9,975 nt of DNA from contig DIYS01000145.1 in assembly GCA_002429115.1 (NCBI GenBank), positions 1 through 9,975 of the forward strand, in the 5' to 3' direction. Of the stretch, positions 6,807 through 9,975 are shown piece after piece (within the stretch, counting starts at the first letter, position 1; every line of letters starts with the position of its first letter). The translations under genes and the position numbers were made by a program. The notes under the pieces are model-generated. The model saw only the letters and a list, made by a program, of their open reading frames with translations, did no database searches and was not told where the DNA came from. This stretch comes from Saccharicrinis sp. UBA6048 (GTDB lineage: Bacteria > Bacteroidota > Bacteroidia > Bacteroidales > Marinilabiliaceae).

Positions 6807-6952
6807 GTTGTAGATGTATCTATTTATAACGCCTACAACTGACCTATATAAATTTCATCGCCAACCACATTTCACGTTGTGGTTGTAATAAGTTGATACA
6901 ATTGATGCCCCTGCACTGCGTACAGGGTTATTCATGCCTCACCCTAGGCATG
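6807..6952. repeat. cluster of inverted repeats (possible structured RNA or intergenic repeat element)
   Basis: Four inverted repeats follow one another within 146 bases: GTTGTAG (6807-6813) with CTACAAC (6833-6839); CAACCACA (6862-6869) with TGTGGTTG (6878-6885); CCCTG (6909-6913) with CAGGG (6923-6927); and CATGCCT (6933-6939) with AGGCATG (6946-6952). None is followed by a U tract. GC rises here relative to the preceding AT-rich core. The layout suits a folded noncoding RNA or a dispersed intergenic repeat; I do not recognise a named RNA family. Confidence 0.5.
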
Positions 6953-6964
6953 CTGTAAATAGTC

Positions 6965-6992
6965 TTGATACTTTGTACTTGATACTTGATAC
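6965..6992. repeat. tandem heptamer array (TTGATAC-type)
   Basis: Four consecutive 7-bp units read TTGATAC, TTTGTAC, TTGATAC, TTGATAC. Three are identical and one differs at two positions. The array starts 12 bases after the inverted-repeat cluster. Read in one minus frame it would give a Tyr-Gln-Val/Ser-Ile-Lys pattern, the kind of low-complexity peptide that appears when such intergenic repeats are mistaken for genes. Slippage-prone copy number is expected. Confidence 0.75.
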
Positions 6993-7112
6993 TTTTCTGG
7001 CTTGTCCAGATTAGGATTCTCAACAACACCATCAGAAAGCAATCCGCCTTAATTTTAAAAGAGTCATTCATTTTTTTTCTATTTTCACGCTGAATTGTGA
7101 TATACCAATCGA

Positions 7113-7727
7113 ATGACAAATCCGGATCAATATAAAACACTAGAACAGCCTGCCAACGGAATTTATAAAGAGAAAGGCAGCAAGTTTATTAGTTATGCTT
7201 TTCCTGTTTATTCAGAAGAGGAAATAAAAACACACGTTGACGAGTTAAAAAAGAAATACTACGATGCGCGTCACCACTGTTTTGCTTTTATGCTTGGAAT
7301 GGATGGCAAGCGATTCAGAGCCAATGATGATGGAGAACCATCGGGAACGGCCGGAAAACCAATACTCGGGCAATTAAAATCGCATGAACTAACCAACCTG
7401 CTGGTGGTTGTTATCCGCTATTTTGGCGGCACTAAGCTTGGCACAAGCGGACTTATACATGCCTACAGAGAAGCTACCATCGATGCAATTAACAATGGTC
7501 AGATCGTTGAAAAAACGGTGAATGATTTGTACCGTGTTACTTTTGACTATGGGGTTATGAATGACATTATGAAAATAATGAAAGACGAACAACCTGACAT
7601 CAAGAAACAAGATTTCAACCTACGCTGCATGATCGAATGGAGTTGCCGGCAGTCGAATGTTGAATCCATCGTAAATAAGCTTAATAAAGTTGAGTCCACT
7701 GAAGTGGAATACATCCAAACCATATAG
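7113..7727 (+). CDS. yigZ: YigZ/IMPACT family protein (UPF0029)
   Basis: This 204-residue cytosolic protein of the YigZ/IMPACT family has an N-terminal UPF0029 domain. The signature runs KGSKF (21-25), ARHHCFAF (52-59), NDDGEPSGTAGKP (71-83) and IRYFGGTKLGTSGL (101-114). A ferredoxin-like DUF1949-type C-terminal region follows (about 140-200). Eukaryotic IMPACT acts on Gcn1/Gcn2 in translational control; the bacterial role is not settled, and nucleic-acid or ribosome-linked functions have been suggested. The length is typical. The gene faces away from kdsC across the long gap and is followed after 10 bp by the RdhA-like gene, so the two are probably cotranscribed. A poor -7-like TATTTTCA sits at 7080-7087. 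Confidence 0.93.
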   Translation: MTNPDQYKTLEQPANGIYKEKGSKFISYAFPVYSEEEIKTHVDELKKKYYDARHHCFAFMLGMDGKRFRANDDGEPSGTAGKPILGQLKSHELTNLLVVVIRYFGGTKLGTSGLIHAYREATIDAINNGQIVEKTVNDLYRVTFDYGVMNDIMKIMKDEQPDIKKQDFNLRCMIEWSCRQSNVESIVNKLNKVESTEVEYIQTI

Positions 7728-7737
7728 AATCGATTCA

Positions 7738-9102
7738 ATGTCATCTACCATGCCTATTAGTCAATTAATTGTATCAGCCACCGGACTCATCCTCACATTA
7801 ACGCTTGTATTAATGTGTATCACATCGCTTACTGAAAACCAAAAGAAGGCTGCAATTAAGGCTACTACTCTCCTGCCAATTGCATTTGCTTTGATGATTT
7901 TGCCATTCAGCATCAATGAATCATACATCTGGATGATTCATATTCTCACTTCTATAATTATAATTTCAGGAATTTACCTGTTTATTCCTCGTCCGTTTTT
8001 TAAGTCGAATCAAGAGTCGATTCCGAAAGGTAAGCTTGACGAAAGAACCATCATGTTCGCACGAAAAGAGCTTACACCCGGCACTGATCGATACAATGAA
8101 TATTACAAAGAATTTCCGGAGCACTTAAAAGATGACGAAGCATTTCGTCGCTTACCGGGTCTCTTGTCGCCATCGTCTAAATTTTATCATCCTTTCGCTT
8201 TTCCGGCATCCGGTGCTATATTTAACATCGTCGATAGTTTGCATGCTTTTGTTGATGGTAAAACTTCAGAAGCAAAGACCAAGCAATCACCGGACAAAAT
8301 CGCCTCTTTTATTAAGGAATGGGCAAAAAAGTCTGGCGCATTGTCTGTTGGCTTTACCGAGATGAAAGATTACCACTGGTATTCTACAGGTGGAAGAGGC
8401 GACAGATACGGCGTACCCATTGAGGCAAACCACACACATAGCATTGCGTTTACGGTTGAAATGAGTCATCAAATGGTTCAATCGGCGCCTAAAAGTTCCA
8501 TTATTCTCGAAAGCGCCACACAATATCTTAATGCAGGAATCATTGCAACACAGATAGCTGAATTTTTGAGAGGCTTAGGTTTTGAATCCAGAGCCCATAT
8601 AGATGGAAACTACCAGGTAGTCGCGCCACTGGTTGCCCGTGATGCCAACCTTGGTGAAATAGGAAGAATGGGATTGCTAATGACACCCAAATATGGACCG
8701 CGGGTTCGAATTGGCGTCATCACGACGAACCTTCCTTTACCGGTTGAATCGCGTAATTACGACGATAGCGTTGAAGATTTCTGCGAGAAATGTCAAAAGT
8801 GTTCTACCAACTGCCCGGGTAATGCAATTTCTGATCAGCCTGCGCAAAGCTTAAATGATGTCATCAGATGGCAAATTGATTCGGATAAGTGCTTTAATTA
8901 CTGGAATCAGGCCGGTACCGACTGTGGTCGCTGTATGAATTCGTGTCCTTATTCGCATCCCAATAATCTCATGCACAATTTGGTGCGATGGACCATCCGT
9001 AACTTTCCTAACTTCAGATACTGGGCTGTAAAAATGGACGATTTCTTTTATGGCAGAAAAACTCGAACACAAAAATTACCACAGTGGTTTGATGCCAATT
9101 AA
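7738..9102 (+). CDS. membrane-anchored reductive-dehalogenase-like corrinoid/Fe-S protein
   Basis: I start this at the ATG at 7738 (454 residues), 10 bp after the yigZ stop; an upstream in-frame TTG at 7690 would overlap yigZ. Three hydrophobic segments (about 8-29, 43-59 and 62-83) precede a soluble domain resembling RdhA, the corrinoid enzyme of organohalide respiration. RdhA-like features include DERTIMFARKEL and TPGTDRYNEYY in the N-terminal part of the domain. Two 4Fe-4S motifs close it: CEKCQKCSTNCP (Cys349, 352, 355, 359), then Cys385 with GTDCGRCMNSCP (Cys396, 399, 403). There is no twin-arginine signal. Lysines between segments 1 and 2 and the Arg/Lys after segment 3 predict that the catalytic domain stays in the cytoplasm. 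The substrate is unknown; dehalogenation is not proven, and QueG-like epoxide chemistry is a distant alternative. No rdhB or regulator is nearby. Confidence 0.85.
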   Translation: MSSTMPISQLIVSATGLILTLTLVLMCITSLTENQKKAAIKATTLLPIAFALMILPFSINESYIWMIHILTSIIIISGIYLFIPRPFFKSNQESIPKGKLDERTIMFARKELTPGTDRYNEYYKEFPEHLKDDEAFRRLPGLLSPSSKFYHPFAFPASGAIFNIVDSLHAFVDGKTSEAKTKQSPDKIASFIKEWAKKSGALSVGFTEMKDYHWYSTGGRGDRYGVPIEANHTHSIAFTVEMSHQMVQSAPKSSIILESATQYLNAGIIATQIAEFLRGLGFESRAHIDGNYQVVAPLVARDANLGEIGRMGLLMTPKYGPRVRIGVITTNLPLPVESRNYDDSVEDFCEKCQKCSTNCPGNAISDQPAQSLNDVIRWQIDSDKCFNYWNQAGTDCGRCMNSCPYSHPNNLMHNLVRWTIRNFPNFRYWAVKMDDFFYGRKTRTQKLPQWFDAN

Positions 9103-9650
9103 TCAATTGTACGATCCTTTACTTTTTCTGCAGGATTGCCTCGGTAAATTGCATAAGCTTCCAGGTTGTTTGAGGCAACACTATTGACCGCCAATACGCT
9201 GTGCGACTTGCAAGATATACCACCAGTAACAACAGACCTGGCTCCTAACCAAACTCCGTCTTCCAACACCACAGGTGCCACCATTAAATCGAAGGTCTCT
9301 GTTTTAAAATTATGATTGCCAATCAAAATAAAGGACTCTTGCGATAAGCAACAGTTATTGCCGATAGTGACCTGATCGAGATTATCGATCCATACGCGTT
9401 CGCCGACCCAGGTATAATCACCAACCTTAAGTTTCCAGGGGTATTTAATATTGACACCCGGTTTAATAACAACCCCTCTCCCTACCTGCGCTCCAAACAA
9501 TCGCAATAAGCGTACCTTAAGACCTGAAAGAGGATTTAATGGATTAATAAAGAATAGCACATTAATAAAATACCATAGTGTGCGAATAAAGGTGCCTTTA
9601 CCTTCATCAAACCAGTCATTATTATATTTTGACAAATCAACTTGATTCAT
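9099..9650 (-). CDS. wcaF: WcaF-like acetyltransferase (left-handed beta-helix)
   Basis: This 183-residue cytosolic O-acetyltransferase of the hexapeptide-repeat family is closest to the WcaF colanic-acid group and would use acetyl-CoA to decorate a sugar in capsule or exopolysaccharide synthesis. A short N-terminal helical region with NPLNPLSGLKVRLLRLFGA (37-55) typical of the group leads into hexapeptide turns from about 59 to 165 (VGRGVVI, VGDYTWVG, IGNNC, LEDGVWLGARSVV, YRGNPAEKV). The catalytic His is His113 in IGNHNFKT. The gene stands alone on the minus strand with a well-spaced promoter, so its glycan locus is not in this window. Its stop codon overlaps that of the RdhA-like gene by four bases. 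The exact acceptor sugar cannot be inferred. Confidence 0.88.
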   Translation of the reverse strand: MNQVDLSKYNNDWFDEGKGTFIRTLWYFINVLFFINPLNPLSGLKVRLLRLFGAQVGRGVVIKPGVNIKYPWKLKVGDYTWVGERVWIDNLDQVTIGNNCCLSQESFILIGNHNFKTETFDLMVAPVVLEDGVWLGARSVVTGGISCKSHSVLAVNSVASNNLEAYAIYRGNPAEKVKDRTID

Positions 9651-9671
9651 TTCATTTATTTTAGCTTATGC

Positions 9672-9703
9672 CGAAAATAACACCTTTGTTCCTTGTCTGC
9701 AAA
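9672..9703 (-). promoter_or_regulatory. promoter of the WcaF-like gene
   Basis: On the minus strand TTTG (9703-9700) lies exactly 20 bases before TATTTTCG (9679-9672), a 7-of-8 match to the Bacteroidota -7 element TAnnTTTG. The ATG at 9650 is 21 bases downstream of the -7, a short leader. This is the best-spaced -33/-7 pair in the window. Confidence 0.55.
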
Positions 9704-9744
9704 AAAAAGGCATTAAACACCATTTTTTCCAATTTAATCACTTT

Positions 9745-9792
9745 AAATCACACGTTTACAAATTAAACAGACCCTATAAACAAATCACACGT
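9745..9792 (+). repeat. 11-bp direct repeat upstream of the cysteine-rich gene
   Basis: AAATCACACGT occurs at 9745-9755 and 9782-9792, 37 bases start to start. The copies are 66 and 29 bases upstream of the ATG at 9822, in the 171-bp region between two divergent genes. A repeated operator for the gene at 9822 is plausible; no -7 consensus was identified for that gene. Confidence 0.5.
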
Positions 9793-9821
9793 AATCTAAG
9801 AAAACACTAAACTATTTGAAA

Positions 9822-9975
9822 ATGAATACGTGCGAGATGATTGAAAAATGCGGCTTCCTGGTTCGCTTTAGCCCAACCAATGAATTAGCCTGCAAAGGAT
9901 TTGTTAACCGCTATTGCAAAGGTGAAATGATGAGCGAATGCAAAAGAAAAGCTTTTAACCCGAAAAATTCACTGC
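9822..9975 (+). CDS. cysteine-rich small protein or N-terminal domain (partial, runs off the right edge)
   Basis: The first 51 residues are visible, starting at the ATG at 9822 with an A-rich sequence just upstream. Five cysteines occur as Cys4, Cys10, Cys24, Cys32 and Cys40, spaced C-x5-C-x13-C-x7-C-x7-C, with CGF, ACKGF, YCKGEMM and ECKRKAF around them. This looks like a small Cys-rich module that, from memory, is found in anaerobes either alone near chemotaxis or signalling genes or fused ahead of sensor domains. Metal or Fe-S binding is likely from the Cys spacing but not shown. There is no signal peptide. Whether the gene is a short standalone protein or the start of a larger one cannot be seen here. 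Confidence 0.65.
   Translation, partial: MNTCEMIEKCGFLVRFSPTNELACKGFVNRYCKGEMMSECKRKAFNPKNSL

Noticed and set aside
6807..6839. CRISPR repeat or tracrRNA-like element, because GTTGTAG...CTACAAC resembles the ends of type II-C repeats
   Set aside because: There is only one copy, it is 33 rather than 36 nt, there are no spacers or cas genes in the window, and I could not find a matching anti-repeat.
6855..6935. A 26-codon minus-strand ORF (starting MNNPVRSAG) through the hairpin cluster
   Set aside because: It spans two of the inverted repeats, lacks a recognisable ribosome-binding context and has no known family. Its sequence is better explained by the hairpins.
6928..7140. A 70-codon minus-strand open frame covering the heptamer array and the start of yigZ
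   Set aside because: It overlaps the well-supported yigZ start in antisense, reads through the tandem heptamers as low-complexity YQV/SIK peptide, and shows no domain. It is an artefact of the repeat.
7690..7737. Upstream TTG start for the RdhA-like gene
   Set aside because: It would overlap yigZ by 38 bases and add 16 polar residues before the first membrane helix, whereas an ATG 10 bp after the yigZ stop gives a natural start.
5550..9650. A single LPS or capsule locus linking kdsC and the WcaF-like gene
   Set aside because: They are about 3 kb apart on separate transcription units with unrelated genes between them, and no glycosyltransferases or polymerases are present.

Overview
The window looks like chromosomal DNA of a Bacteroidota bacterium. 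The evidence is the gene set: a DPP11-type S46 peptidase, a DUF6263-like secreted protein, a Bacteroidota-style UbiA prenyltransferase, KdsC, and a WcaF-like acetyltransferase. The A-rich translation starts and several TAnnTTTG-like -7 promoter elements agree with this. A corrinoid/Fe-S reductive-dehalogenase-like protein and a cysteine-rich protein at the right edge hint at an anaerobic or micro-oxic member such as Marinilabiliales or a relative. That finer placement is inference.

Layout from left to right. (1) A terminator at 51-80 closes an upstream + gene. A lone, degenerate DEAD-box RecA1 domain protein (118-735, +) follows and converges with a secreted DUF6263-like protein (732-1655, -). 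(2) A minus-strand block reads right to left. It consists of kdsC (6065-5550), a UbiA prenyltransferase (5543-4602, 6 bp later), a gap with a 14-bp palindrome and a consensus -7 element, then maf (4502-3930), the DPP11-type peptidase (3911-1758, 18 bp later) and a terminator. (3) A gene-free gap of about 1.05 kb (6066-7112) contains a bidirectional terminator, two hairpins, a core of about 16% GC, a cluster of inverted repeats and a short array of TTGATAC heptamers. (4) On the + strand, yigZ (7113-7727) is followed 10 bp later by a membrane-anchored RdhA-like protein (7738-9102). This converges with a WcaF-like acetyltransferase (9099-9650, -). (5) After a divergent promoter region with an 11-bp direct repeat, a cysteine-rich protein starts at 9822 and runs off the window.

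Most genes are housekeeping or envelope functions: Kdo for LPS, isoprenoid lipid, nucleotide sanitation, periplasmic peptide digestion and surface-glycan acetylation. They do not form one pathway. The items most worth a second look are the RdhA-like protein with its own N-terminal membrane anchor and no Tat signal, the catalytically degraded single-domain helicase relative, the structured intergenic gap, and the two convergent gene pairs that each share one TTAA as overlapping stop codons. I found no convincing multi-gene new system. The RdhA-like protein is the best candidate for undescribed biochemistry.
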